This document shows, piece after piece, positions 1 through 7,994 of a stretch of 40,956 nucleotides of DNA. The position numbers and the translations under genes were made by a program. Location of the stretch: assembly GCA_037190175.1 (NCBI GenBank), contig JBBCJM010000023.1, forward strand, positions 1 through 40,956, written 5' to 3'. Numbering within the stretch: the stretch's first letter is position 1; each line of letters starts with the position of its first letter. The notes under the pieces were generated by a model. It ran no database searches, had not been told where the DNA came from, and saw nothing but the letters and a program-made list of their open reading frames with translations. This stretch comes from JBBCJM01 sp037190175. Lineage in GTDB: Bacteria > Pseudomonadota > Alphaproteobacteria > Rhodobacterales > Rhodobacteraceae.

Positions 1-827
1 TGGCGGGCGAGATGGCCGCCGCCCGCGCCGCCGGCCGGCTGGTGCTGGCGCTGCCGCTCGACGCCGTCGATCCCGCGCATCTGGTGCGCGACCGGCTGGG
101 GGCCGAGGAGGAGGCCCTGGCCGAGCTGATGGCCTCGCTCCTCGCCCATGGCCAGCGCGCGCCCATCGAAGTGGCCGAGACCGGGCCGGGCCGCTACGGG
201 CTCATCTCCGGCTGGCGGCGGCTGACCGCGCTTTCCCGGCTGCGGGCCGAGACCGGCGAGGAGCGGTTTTCCACCGTGCTGGCGCTGGTGCGCCGGCCCG
301 AGAGCGCGGCCGCCGCCTATGTCGCCATGGTTGAGGAGAACGAGCTGCGGCTGGGGCTGTCCTACTACGAACGCGCCCGGATCGCGGCGCGGGCGGTGGA
401 TCTGGGGGTGTTTCCCACCGAACGCGCGGCCCTGCAGACCCTCTTCGCCGCCGCCTCGCGCGCCCGGCGCTCCAAGATCGGCTCCTTCCTCGCCCTGGTG
501 CGGGCCTTCGACGCGGTGCTGCGCTTTCCCGCCGCCATCCCGGAACGGCTGGGCCTCAGGCTGGCGCAACTCATCGAGACCGATCCCGCGGCGGCGGCGG
601 CGCTGGCCGCCGACCTCGCCGCCCGCCCGGCCCCCGATGCCGCTGCCGAACTCGCCCGCCTGACCCGCGCCGTCTCGGGGCCTGCGAAGACCGCCCCCGA
701 ACCGCCCCGCGAGATCCGCCCCGGTCTTTTCCTGCAAGCCACCCCCGCCGGCCTCGCCCTCTCCGGCCCCGCGCTCGACCCGGACTTCCGCGAAAGGCTG
801 GAGGCCTGGCTGCGGGAGGGCCGGTGA
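1..827 (+). CDS. ParB/RepB-family partition protein, probably 5'-truncated by the window edge
   Basis: The frame is open from the first bases of the window. The first ATG is at 12, so the true start may lie upstream, and at least 271 residues are present. An N-terminal ParB/Srx-like region contains the GWRR element (family GxRR box, about residues 69-72 from the ATG). A MVEENELRLGLSYYERA segment follows, corresponding to the conserved ENLQR..L-P-E-A region of ParB/RepB proteins. After it come an Arg/Lys-rich stretch that could belong to the DNA-binding middle domain and an Ala-rich helical tail. ParB proteins bind centromere-like sites and work with a ParA ATPase to segregate replicons; the ParA partner would be expected upstream and is outside the window. 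A perfect 16-bp palindrome lies ten bases after the stop and may be a binding site. Family assignment is good; plasmid versus chromosomal role is undecided. Confidence 0.75.
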   Translation, partial: AGEMAAARAAGRLVLALPLDAVDPAHLVRDRLGAEEEALAELMASLLAHGQRAPIEVAETGPGRYGLISGWRRLTALSRLRAETGEERFSTVLALVRRPESAAAAYVAMVEENELRLGLSYYERARIAARAVDLGVFPTERAALQTLFAAASRARRSKIGSFLALVRAFDAVLRFPAAIPERLGLRLAQLIETDPAAAAALAADLAARPAPDAAAELARLTRAVSGPAKTAPEPPREIRPGLFLQATPAGLALSGPALDPDFRERLEAWLREGR

Positions 828-836
828 AGCGGCAAT

Positions 837-852
837 GTTTCGCGCGCGAAAC
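837..852. promoter_or_regulatory. 16-bp perfect palindrome, candidate ParB-binding (parS-like) site
   Basis: GTTTCGCGCGCGAAAC is a perfect palindrome ten bases after the ParB-like stop codon and before the Wzy-like gene. An exact second copy lies at 9672-9687. It resembles canonical parS (arms GTTTC/GAAAC) but has a 6-bp rather than 4-bp centre, so a centromere role is inference. Confidence 0.45.
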
Positions 853-903
853 GGGGTAGGGTTTGAACTCGTCTCGAGAGAACGATCGCGCTAGGCTTCC
901 GGC

Positions 904-2352
904 ATGACCGTCACCGCTCGCCCGCCTCTGTCCGCACCGATCGCCATGACGGCGGCCGGGAAGGATACTGCCCCCGCCAGGCTGTCACTGGCGGTGGTGC
1001 TGTATCTGGCGATGATCCTGATCCCCATCCAGTTCAACCTCGGCACGATCTTCATGACCGGCGTGCGAACCGTGCTGCTGGTCATGATCGTGCCGCTGAC
1101 CCTGCGGCTTTTTACCGGCGGCCTGGGCCGTATCCTGCTGACTGATGTCTTGCTGCTGGTCTATGGCCTGTGGAACATCTTCACGCTTTTTCTGAACTCG
1201 CCCTCGCAGGCCATCAGCTTCGGCGGCTCCTATGTGCTCGAGGTTTACGGCAGCTATCTGCTGGCCCGGGCCTTCGTGCGTACGCCCGAGCAGTTCCATG
1301 CAGCCTGCCGCGGGCTTTTTATCGTGCTGCTCTGCTCGCTGCCCTTCGCCTTCTACGAGACGCAGACCGGTCGGGCGCCGCTCAACATCTGGGTGTCGAA
1401 GCTGCCAGGCATCCACGGTTTTCATGATTTCTATAACGCGGCCGCCGGGCGACGGCTGGGGCTCGAACGTTCGCAGGTGATGTTCGCCCATCCTATCCAC
1501 TACGGGGTGTTCTGTGCCAGCCTCTTTTCGCTGGCCTTCGTGGGGTTTCGCGACCGGATCGGAACGCTGCGGCGCTATCTGCTCTGTGGTGCGGTCTGCG
1601 CGGGGGTCGTCTTCTCCGTTTCGAGTGGAGCGATCCTGCCCATGTTCTTTCAGGCCGGGCTGATCGGCTGGGCCTGGGCGATGGGACGGGTGAAGAGCCG
1701 CTGGATCATCCTGACCGTGCTCGTCGTCTTGGCCTATGTAGGTATCGATCTCCTGTCGAATCGCACCCCGATCGTCGTGCTGCTGGAACACGTGGCGCTG
1801 TCGCCGGAGACGGCCTATGGCCGGGTCATCATCTTCGAATGGGGCATGATCAATGTCTGGAAGCACCCGTTCTTCGGCCTCGGGCTGAACGATTGGGAGC
1901 GGCCCTGGTTCAAGCTGTCGCCCAGCATGGACAATTTTTGGCTGCTCGTGGCGGTGCGCTATGGCATTCCCGGTTTCCTGATGCTGGCGGTGGCCTATCT
2001 GGCGGTGGTCTGGGGCGCGATGCGCCGCGATCTGGGCCCTGCGGCGGATGTCCTCAACTATCGCCGGGCCTGGGTGTTCGGTCAGATCGCGCTGATCCTT
2101 GCACTCTGCACCGTGGATGTCTGGTCGACCGCGCTGTCCTTCGTCTTCTTCCTGTTCGGCATGGGTGTCTGGTTCCTGCAGTATCGTCCGCCGGAGCGGC
2201 GCGAGGCCGTTCCCGCCGCTCCTCATTCCGATTTCCCCCGGGCCTTATCCGGGCAGCTTTCCTATACGCGGTTCGCCGGAAGGTCGGGGCGCGGGCCGGA
2301 TCGGATTGCCCGGCCTCAGCCGGCAGCCCGGGAGGCACCCAGGACAAGGTAG
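904..2352 (+). CDS. O-antigen ligase / Wzy-like polysaccharide polymerase (multi-pass membrane protein)
   Basis: The 482-residue product is almost entirely hydrophobic. About ten or more predicted membrane segments start near residue 28 (SLAVVLYLAMILIPIQ) and end near residue 425, and a hydrophilic tail follows. A long periplasmic-type loop around residues 290-345 (NRTPIVVLLEH...YGRVIIFEWGMINVWKHPFFGLGLNDW) fits the WaaL/Wzy/ExoQ layout, where this loop carries a GxGLN-like motif and catalytic residues. Such proteins polymerise undecaprenyl-linked repeat units in the periplasm or ligate them to an acceptor. Base composition is clearly less GC-rich than in most of the window (29 of 60 bases are G/C at 1141-1200). 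The 3' end overlaps the convergent methyltransferase by 37 bp. Polymerase versus ligase cannot be decided from sequence. Confidence 0.75.
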   Translation: MTVTARPPLSAPIAMTAAGKDTAPARLSLAVVLYLAMILIPIQFNLGTIFMTGVRTVLLVMIVPLTLRLFTGGLGRILLTDVLLLVYGLWNIFTLFLNSPSQAISFGGSYVLEVYGSYLLARAFVRTPEQFHAACRGLFIVLLCSLPFAFYETQTGRAPLNIWVSKLPGIHGFHDFYNAAAGRRLGLERSQVMFAHPIHYGVFCASLFSLAFVGFRDRIGTLRRYLLCGAVCAGVVFSVSSGAILPMFFQAGLIGWAWAMGRVKSRWIILTVLVVLAYVGIDLLSNRTPIVVLLEHVALSPETAYGRVIIFEWGMINVWKHPFFGLGLNDWERPWFKLSPSMDNFWLLVAVRYGIPGFLMLAVAYLAVVWGAMRRDLGPAADVLNYRRAWVFGQIALILALCTVDVWSTALSFVFFLFGMGVWFLQYRPPERREAVPAAPHSDFPRALSGQLSYTRFAGRSGRGPDRIARPQPAAREAPRTR

Positions 2353-2882
2353 CAGCGGTTGCCCTCGACGACTTTCTGTCGGACCGGATAGCGTTTTTCC
2401 AGACGGTCGATCATGGCTGCGAACTTGACGCGCGAGTGCAGGGCGATGATCGCCGTTCCCGCCGGGCCCATGGCGGCGAAGGCCCTGTCGAGCAGGCTGT
2501 CCTGCGACGATGTTGGAAGGTAATAGAGCGCCTCCTCAATGATCAGGAGGTCGAAGTCCTCGTCGGGAACCCAGCCCTCCATGTCCTGCACGCGGAACCG
2601 GATATCCTGGCCGGACACGGAACTGGCGCGCGAAATCGCCTCCGAGGAGATGTCGAGGCCGCTGTAGGAAAGCCATCCGAAATCCTGGATGGCGCGGGCA
2701 AGCGATCCATCGCCGCAGGCAAGCTCCACGATCCTCCTTCCTGGGCAATGATCCCTGATTATTTCGAGCAGGACCGGCGACCTTGCACCCGAGAAGGATG
2801 CTCCGCTGCGAAATGCGCGATTCCATGCCAATTTCCGACCATGGGGTCCCAAACGCCTCAGGATGCCGGTTATGCTGATCAT
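2316..2882 (-). CDS. class I SAM-dependent methyltransferase
   Basis: The product has 188 residues. SAM-binding motif I is seen as IVELACGDGS (residues 51-60). YSGLDIS follows with the acidic residue that binds the ribose, then FRVQDMEGW (motif II-like) and DFDLLIIEEALYYL. This is the Rossmann-type class I methyltransferase order, close to the NodS/nodulation-type small-molecule or sugar methyltransferases. There is no membrane segment, so it is a cytosolic enzyme. It lies on the strand opposite its neighbours, between the Wzy-like gene and a deacetylase, which suggests methylation of a polysaccharide precursor; the substrate is not visible. It shares the lower GC content of this block, and its stop region is overlapped by the Wzy-like gene. 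Confidence 0.7.
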   Translation of the reverse strand: MISITGILRRLGPHGRKLAWNRAFRSGASFSGARSPVLLEIIRDHCPGRRIVELACGDGSLARAIQDFGWLSYSGLDISSEAISRASSVSGQDIRFRVQDMEGWVPDEDFDLLIIEEALYYLPTSSQDSLLDRAFAAMGPAGTAIIALHSRVKFAAMIDRLEKRYPVRQKVVEGNRCYLVLGASRAAG

Positions 2883-2959
2883 GGCCGAGCCTGCATGTTG
2901 CGGATTGCCTTATCGTGCTACAGCCGGCTGGCCGGTGCAACTTGGCGCAAGGGACGGGA

Positions 2960-3772
2960 ATGCTGGAAGGAACCGATCTCGGCCTGCCGATCCTCGCAGG
3001 CCTGCTGATTGGCCTTGCGGCCGTTCTCTGGTTCGCCCTGCCCTGGGTCGATCGCCAGCGCCGCACGGCCCGTCTGGCGGCCTGCTGCGCCGCCCGGCGC
3101 GCTATCGTGCTCAGCTATGACGATGGGCCCGGCGCCCGGGTCACGCCGGATCTGCTCGATCTCCTTGGCAGGCATGGCGCCAAGGCCAGCTTTTTCGTGA
3201 TCGGTCGGGTTGCCGAGGCACGGCCCGACCTGATCGCGCGTCTCCTGGCCGAGGGACACGAGATCGGCAATCACACGCAGGAGCATCTGAATGCTTGGAA
3301 GGTCTGGCCATGGCGCGCGCCCCAGGATCTGCGGGCCGGACGCAAGACCCTTGATCGGTTGGGGATTCCTGCCGGCAGTTTCCGTCCCCCCTACGGCAAG
3401 GTGACCTTGGCGAGCTGGCTGGCGGCATGGCTGTCCGGCCAGATGCTGGCGTTCTGGACGCTGGATACGCGCGACAGCTGGGAACATCCCCGTCCCATTG
3501 CCGAGGTGCTGGCGCGCCTTGAGGCGCAGGGCGGTGGGGTCGTCCTGATGCATGACTGCGATGATCCACCGCGCGCCGGACCCGGCCACGGCACGCATAT
3601 TCAGGCCATGACCATGGCGATCCTCGACTTGGCCGGCCGCAAGGGCTTCGCACTCCTGCGGTTTTGTGATTTGCAGGGGGAAAACCCGAATACCCCCGCG
3701 GAGTTGACCCCATGCCTGCACCCGTCCGCATCGTTGCCGTCGCCTCGGCCGGCGGGCACTGGGTGCAGCTGA
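2960..3772 (+). CDS. membrane-anchored polysaccharide deacetylase (NodB fold, CE4)
   Basis: Product of 270 residues from the ATG at 2960, preceded by a purine-rich AAGGGACGGG. It has one N-terminal membrane anchor (residues 11-28) and then a complete NodB domain. Motif 1 is SYDDGP (metal-binding Asp54/55), motif 2 is NHTQEH (His105, His109), motif 3 is RPPYG (142-146), motif 4 is LDTRDSW and motif 5 is LMHD with His198. All metal and catalytic positions of carbohydrate esterase family 4 are therefore present. These enzymes remove N- or O-acetyl groups from polysaccharides, here probably at the periplasmic face of the inner membrane. The last 61 bp overlap the PssD-like gene, so translational coupling is likely. 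Another in-frame ATG at 2915 would place residues before the anchor and is less attractive. Confidence 0.85.
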   Translation: MLEGTDLGLPILAGLLIGLAAVLWFALPWVDRQRRTARLAACCAARRAIVLSYDDGPGARVTPDLLDLLGRHGAKASFFVIGRVAEARPDLIARLLAEGHEIGNHTQEHLNAWKVWPWRAPQDLRAGRKTLDRLGIPAGSFRPPYGKVTLASWLAAWLSGQMLAFWTLDTRDSWEHPRPIAEVLARLEAQGGGVVLMHDCDDPPRAGPGHGTHIQAMTMAILDLAGRKGFALLRFCDLQGENPNTPAELTPCLHPSASLPSPRPAGTGCS

Positions 3773-4194
3773 TGCGGCTCCGCGCGGCCTGGGAGGGCTG
3801 CGAGGTGACCTTCGTGACCACCGATCCCGGGCTCGAGGCGGTGGTGCGCCGGCAGGCCGCGGCGGCGGGGGCGCCCCCGCCGGGGTTCCGAGTGATCCGC
3901 GAGGCCAACCGCTGGCAGAAGCTGCGGCTGATCCGCCAGTTGGGCCAGCTCCTCTTGCTGATGCTGCGCCTCAGGCCCGATGCGGTGATCTCGACCGGCG
4001 CGGCGCCGGGCTATTTCGCGTTGCGGCTGGGCAAGATGCTGGGCGCGCGCACGGTCTGGGTCGACAGCGTGGCCAATGCCGAGGAAATGTCGCTCTCGGG
4101 GCAGAAGGTAAGACCCTGGGCGGATCTCTGGCTGACCCAGTGGCCGCATCTGGAACGGCCGGAAGGCCCGCGTTTCCTGGGCTCGGTATTGTGA
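3712..4194 (+). CDS. PssD/Alg14-like glycosyltransferase subunit
   Basis: The 160-residue product begins with the Alg14/PssD signature SAGGHWVQLMRL and continues with TFVTTD and VISTGAAPGYFALRLGKMLGARTVWVDSVANAEEMSLSG, the last being a strong family hallmark. In the split GT-B transferases of exopolysaccharide clusters (Rhizobium PssD/PssE, eukaryotic Alg14/Alg13) this half carries the acceptor-side domain and membrane association, and it needs the PssE/Alg13 half for activity. That partner starts at 4191 with a GTGA overlap. The rhizobial pair transfers glucuronic acid, and a nucleotide-sugar dehydrogenase lies immediately downstream here, so a uronic-acid donor is plausible but inferred. 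Confidence 0.85.
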   Translation: MPAPVRIVAVASAGGHWVQLMRLRAAWEGCEVTFVTTDPGLEAVVRRQAAAAGAPPPGFRVIREANRWQKLRLIRQLGQLLLLMLRLRPDAVISTGAAPGYFALRLGKMLGARTVWVDSVANAEEMSLSGQKVRPWADLWLTQWPHLERPEGPRFLGSVL

Positions 4195-4703
4195 TCTTCC
4201 TGACCATCGGCACGCATGAACCCTTCGACCGGCTGGTGCGCGCGGTCGACGAATGGTGTGCGGCCGCCGGCACCGGGGCCCTGGTCTTCGGCCAGATCGC
4301 CGGGCCGCATCCCGGCGGCTACCAGCCGCGGAACTTCCAGTGGGTCGCCCGGCTCGACCCGCAGGATTACGAGCGCCGCATCGCCGAAGCGCGGCTCATC
4401 GTCTCGCACGCCGGGATGGGCTCGATCCTGACCGCGCTGCACCACGCCAAGCCCATCGTGGTGATGCCGCGGCGCGGCCATCTGCACGAGACGCGCAACG
4501 ACCACCAGTTCACCACGGTCAGGATGCTGCGCGGCCGCCCGGGGCTGCATGTCGCCGACGACGAGAGCCAACTGGGCGCGGTGCTGGACCAGGCGCTGGC
4601 CGACAGTCACCCCGGGGCACCGCCGATCGCTGCCGAGGCCGACCCCGCCTTCACCGATGCGCTGCGCGCCTTTCTGACCGGACAGACTGTTGCCGACCCC
4701 TAG
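4191..4703 (+). CDS. PssE/Alg13-like glycosyltransferase subunit (GTG start)
   Basis: A 170-residue product from the GTG at 4191, whose GTGA overlaps the stop of the PssD-like gene. An upstream ATG at 4140 would add 17 residues absent from the family. The protein opens with VIFLTIGTHEPFDRLVRAVD, the canonical Alg13/PssE start, and contains the nucleotide-sugar-binding region LIVSHAGMGSILTALHHAKPIVVMPRRGHLHETRNDHQ. These are the hallmarks of the GT28 C-terminal domain. It is the donor-binding and catalytic half of a split GT-B glycosyltransferase acting with the preceding protein at the inner membrane. Confidence 0.85.
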   Translation: MIFLTIGTHEPFDRLVRAVDEWCAAAGTGALVFGQIAGPHPGGYQPRNFQWVARLDPQDYERRIAEARLIVSHAGMGSILTALHHAKPIVVMPRRGHLHETRNDHQFTTVRMLRGRPGLHVADDESQLGAVLDQALADSHPGAPPIAAEADPAFTDALRAFLTGQTVADP

Positions 4704-4789
4704 CCTTTCCATTCCGGCCATTTCCCCTTAATCGCAGCGACGGCCCCTCCCTTTTTGTCCGGCCCATACCAGTGAACGAGATCTCTCCC

Positions 4790-6121
4790 ATGCCCAGCCC
4801 CGCCCATGATGCGCTTCTGGCCGCCATCGAAGCACGCAGCGCCCGCGTCGGCGTCATCGGGCTCGGCTATGTCGGGCTGCCGCTCGCGGTGACCATCGCG
4901 AAACGTGGCTACCGGGTGACCGGCTTCGACATCGATCCGGGCAAGATCCGCCAGCTCGACGCGCGCCAGAGCTACATCCTCGCGGTGTCCGACGCCGACT
5001 TGGCCGAGGTCGCCGGCCGCATGGACTGGACCGCGGATTTCGACAGGCTGGCGGAGGCGGACGTGATCGTCATCTGCGTGCCCACGCCCCTGACCGCGCA
5101 TCGCGACCCCGACCTCTCCTTCGTGACCGCGACTGCCACCGAGATCGCCCGCCGGCTGCGCCCCGGCCAGCTGGTGGTGCTGGAATCGACCACCTATCCC
5201 GGCACCACTGCCGAGGTGTTGCGCCCGATCCTGGCCGCCACCGGGCTGGAACCCGGGCGCGAGGTCTTCTTGGGCTTCTCGCCCGAGCGCGAGGATCCGG
5301 GCAACGCCAGCTTCCAGACTGCGACGATCCCCAAGGTGGTGGCGGGTGACGGCGAAGCAGCCGGGCGACTGATCGCGTCCTTCTACGGCCGGGTGGTCGA
5401 CCGGATCGTGCCGGTCTCCTCGACCGGGGCGGCCGAGGCGGTCAAGATCACCGAGAACATCTTCCGCGCCGTCAACATCGCGCTGGTGAACGAGCTGAAG
5501 GTGATCTTCTCGGCCATGGATATCGACATCTGGGAGGTGATCGACGCCGCCGCCACCAAGCCCTTCGGCTTCATGCCTTTCTATCCCGGGCCGGGGCTGG
5601 GCGGGCACTGCATCCCGATCGACCCCTTCTACCTGACCTGGAAGGCGCGGGAATACGAGCTTTCCACCCGCTTCATCGAACTGGCCGGCGAGATCAACGC
5701 CATGATGCCGCATTACGTGGTCTCGCGGCTGCGCGAGGTGCTGGACCGGCAGACGGGGCTGGGGCTCAGCCGTGCGCGGGTGCTGATCGTGGGCGTGGCC
5801 TACAAGAAGAACGTGCCCGACATGCGCGAGAGCCCGTCGATGAAGCTGATGGAGCTCCTGCATGGCGCAGGGGCCACGGTGGCCTTCCACGACCCCCATG
5901 TGCCGGTGATCCCGAAGATGCGGGAATATCCGCAGTTCCTGGGCGCCGCCTCGCTGCCGGCCGGCGAGATCCGCGGGGCGGATTTCGATGCGGTGCTGAT
6001 CGCCACCGACCACGACGCCATCGACTATGCCGCGCTGGTCGGGCTGGGGCTGCCGATCCTCGACACCCGCAATGCGATCGCCCGGCGCGGCCTCTCCGGG
6101 GCGCAGGTGTTCAAGGCCTGA
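4790..6121 (+). CDS. nucleotide-sugar 6-dehydrogenase (WbpA-like, UDP-GlcNAc dehydrogenase type)
   Basis: The product has 443 residues from the ATG at 4790; an in-frame GTG at 4772 is a weaker alternative. NAD-binding GLGYVG is at residues 24-29, followed by TGFDIDP. The middle domain contains FSPEREDPGN, and the catalytic cysteine Cys274 lies in GGHCIPIDPFYLTWKA, which favours the WbpA/UDP-N-acetylglucosamine branch over the UDP-glucose branch. The C-terminal domain contains VAYKKNVPDMRESPSMKLMELL. The enzyme oxidises C6 of a UDP-sugar to the uronate using two NAD+ in the cytosol, giving an acidic donor for the neighbouring glycosyltransferases. Its 3' end overlaps the convergent rhomboid gene by 11 bp. 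Confidence 0.85.
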   Translation: MPSPAHDALLAAIEARSARVGVIGLGYVGLPLAVTIAKRGYRVTGFDIDPGKIRQLDARQSYILAVSDADLAEVAGRMDWTADFDRLAEADVIVICVPTPLTAHRDPDLSFVTATATEIARRLRPGQLVVLESTTYPGTTAEVLRPILAATGLEPGREVFLGFSPEREDPGNASFQTATIPKVVAGDGEAAGRLIASFYGRVVDRIVPVSSTGAAEAVKITENIFRAVNIALVNELKVIFSAMDIDIWEVIDAAATKPFGFMPFYPGPGLGGHCIPIDPFYLTWKAREYELSTRFIELAGEINAMMPHYVVSRLREVLDRQTGLGLSRARVLIVGVAYKKNVPDMRESPSMKLMELLHGAGATVAFHDPHVPVIPKMREYPQFLGAASLPAGEIRGADFDAVLIATDHDAIDYAALVGLGLPILDTRNAIARRGLSGAQVFKA

Positions 6122-6749
6122 GGCCCCGCCACGCCGCCGCCACCGTCGCCCCGGCCAGGAGGCCGCCCAGATGGGTCTCCCAGGCCAGGAGGCCGCCCGC
6201 CAGCACCCAAGCCAGTGCGTTCAGCAGCAAAAGCCCGGCCAGCCCGCCCAGGCCCAGCGCCAGCGCCCTGCCCCGCCCGGCGCCCGCGGCCCGGGTGGCC
6301 CGCGCGTGCCAGACCACCGCGGCGCCGGCGAGGCCGAAGAGCCCGCCCGAGGCGCCTACCATCGGCGCCGGGCTCCCCGTGAGCAGGCCGAAGGCCGCGG
6401 CCCCCCCCAGCACGGCCAGCAGCCACAGCAGCGCGAGGCCCCATCCGCCCGCCCGCGCCAGCACCCCCGGCCCCAGCCAAGCCAGCGCCGCCAGGTTGCC
6501 GGCCAGATGCTCGGGCCCGGCGTGCAGCCAGGCATGGGTCAGGAACATCAGCCAGGGCTGGGCGGGATAGTTGGGCGTCCAGCCGTGCAGCAGGCCCGCC
6601 CAGAACGCGCCCTGCGCATAGGCCATCGGCCGCCAGCGGGCGCTGCCCCAGAGCCCCAGGTCGGCGCCGGTCAGCACCGCCTCGGGCAGGGCGGCCAGCA
6701 CGGCCAGCAGGACCAGCGGCCAGAGGTGCCAGGGCGGGGAACGGCGCAT
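6111..6749 (-). CDS. rhomboid-family intramembrane serine protease
   Basis: A 212-residue multi-pass membrane protein. HAGPEHLAGN (His76, His81, Asn85) matches the rhomboid HxxxxHxxxN motif that forms the oxyanion region. GASG carries the nucleophile Ser134, and His193 in ETHLGG completes the catalytic dyad. About six membrane segments fit the minimal bacterial rhomboid. Rhomboids cleave membrane segments within or near the bilayer. The rhombosortase subfamily processes GlyGly-CTERM proteins, but no such substrate is seen here. It lies between a sugar dehydrogenase and two VPLPA-CTERM genes, so a role in release of tail-anchored surface proteins is conceivable but unproven. The start is the ATG at 6749 (MRRSPPW), immediately before the first helix. 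Confidence 0.85.
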   Translation of the reverse strand: MRRSPPWHLWPLVLLAVLAALPEAVLTGADLGLWGSARWRPMAYAQGAFWAGLLHGWTPNYPAQPWLMFLTHAWLHAGPEHLAGNLAALAWLGPGVLARAGGWGLALLWLLAVLGGAAAFGLLTGSPAPMVGASGGLFGLAGAAVVWHARATRAAGAGRGRALALGLGGLAGLLLLNALAWVLAGGLLAWETHLGGLLAGATVAAAWRGLRP

Positions 6750-6995
6750 GGCCGAGAGGCTTGCCCGCCCCCGGCGGCGCTGGCAAGCCCCCTGCCCTGC
6801 GGCCGATTCGTTTCCGCCCGGGCGCGCCCTGTTTCCCGCCCGGAAACGACCGCACGTCCCGCGCGAGGCCATGGCCCGCCTGCCCGAGGCGGCTGCAACC
6901 CCGCCGTGCATTTCGCGGCGAAAGGGCTTTGCCGCTTGGGGCCGGGCCAGGAAATCGGGCAGGATCGGGGCCTGTTCCGCTAAAAGGTTCCCACC

Positions 6996-7715
6996 ATGTT
7001 CAGAACGATCGCCGCGCCGCTTGCCTTCGCCGCCACCCTGCTGCTGGCTCCCGCCGCCGGTGCCTTCACCATCAACTGGGACAATGCCGGCAATGTGTTC
7101 GGCACCAACGGGCGCGCCACCGTCACCATCGATTCCTCGTCGAACCCCGACGTGACCGCGACGGTGCAGGCCGGGGGCTTCGCGCTCAACGGCAACCTCT
7201 TCGGCAACGGGGTCGAGTCCTTCACCGCCTGGTGCCTGGACATCGTGACCACGATGAGGAACGGCACCAATTACGAGGCCACCTCCACCCCCTTCGACCT
7301 GGCGCCGAACGCCCGGATCCTGACCGCCGGGCAGATCGACAGCATCGGCCGGCTGTTCGACACCGCCTTCTCCACCCTGGTGCTGAGCGACAACGCGCAG
7401 TCGGCGGGATTCCAGCTGGCGCTGTGGGAGATCGTCTACGAGAAGGACGGCAATCCGCTGAACCTCGGCGACGGCCGGTTCGAGGCCTGGGGCAGCGGGG
7501 CGGCGGCGGCGATCGCGGCGGGGCAGGCGTTCCTGAACAACCTGGGCGGGCCCGCCACCGCCACCTATGCGCTGACCTTCCTGCAGTCCGACCCGCACAG
7601 GAGCCAGAACCTGGTCACCGCCACGCTGGCCCCCGTGCCGCTGCCCGCCGCGGGCCTGCTGCTGATCGGCGCGCTGGGCGGGCTGGCCGCGCTGCGCCGG
7701 CGCAGGACGGCCTGA
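6996..7715 (+). CDS. VPLPA-CTERM surface protein with Cys...FQLALWE thioester-like motif
   Basis: Product of 239 residues. A Sec signal peptide (about 1-23, ending PAAGA) leads into an Asn/Thr/Gly-rich exported domain. The C-terminal sorting signal is VPLPA, a hydrophobic helix and RRRRTA. Between them are WCLD (Cys80) and GFQLALWEIVYE (Gln140). This Cys plus [TF]Q-x-A-[IL]W combination resembles internal thioester (TQXA) domains, where Cys and Gln side chains form a covalent bond able to attack surface nucleophiles. VPLPA-CTERM proteins are exported by Sec, held by the C-terminal helix and processed by XrtD, encoded at 9689-11293. The sorting call is secure; thioester chemistry is inference. 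The 3' coding end is nearly identical in DNA to that of the next gene. Confidence 0.85.
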   Translation: MFRTIAAPLAFAATLLLAPAAGAFTINWDNAGNVFGTNGRATVTIDSSSNPDVTATVQAGGFALNGNLFGNGVESFTAWCLDIVTTMRNGTNYEATSTPFDLAPNARILTAGQIDSIGRLFDTAFSTLVLSDNAQSAGFQLALWEIVYEKDGNPLNLGDGRFEAWGSGAAAAIAAGQAFLNNLGGPATATYALTFLQSDPHRSQNLVTATLAPVPLPAAGLLLIGALGGLAALRRRRTA

Positions 7716-7761
7716 GGCCCTCATCCGTTCCGCGACAGGACGGTCCCTTCGGGGGCCGCCC
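7638..7761 (+). repeat. 124-bp direct repeat, copy 1 (sorting-signal 3' end plus terminator)
   Basis: This segment covers the PLPA-helix-RRRRTA codons, the stop and the downstream hairpin. It matches 8526-8649 over 124 bases with five substitutions that I could count and no gaps. Similarity continues through the non-coding part, so it is a DNA-level duplication rather than protein convergence. Confidence 0.9.
7738..7761 (+). terminator. stem-loop terminator after the first VPLPA-CTERM gene
   Basis: GGACGGTCCC, TTCG loop, GGGGCCGCCC. One A-C mismatch and one G-T pair interrupt the stem, and the following T-run is poor (CTTGC). It is the weaker copy of the hairpin at 8626-8649 and may be leaky. 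Confidence 0.6.
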
Positions 7762-7994
7762 CTTGCATTTGGGGGCGAGTCGGGGTCGGTTCCGCTATCG
7801 GCAACACCGGGTTTCCGCGGCGGCGACAATCCACCCGCCCCGCGCGAACCCCCGGCCCCGCCTTGGCCGCTTTCGCAACCGCCGGATGCATTTTCGGCCC
7901 TCCGCGCGGTTCCGCTTGTTCCCCTTCGGGAAAGTGGCAAGAAGGGAGGCAGCCAGACGGGCCGGAACGGCCCGACCAGCCGGAGGAGCTTGTG

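Noticed and set aside
837..852. Canonical parS
   Set aside because: The palindrome has a 6-bp centre and is not TGTTTCACGTGAAACA, so it is reported only as parS-like. I found no canonical site in the window.
2536..3066. Minus-strand frame upstream of the methyltransferase
   Set aside because: It is Arg/Ser/Pro-rich with no domain and overlaps the methyltransferase in another frame.
6111..6749. Calling the rhomboid a rhombosortase
   Set aside because: No GlyGly-CTERM substrate is visible nearby, and the general rhomboid motifs alone do not identify that subfamily.
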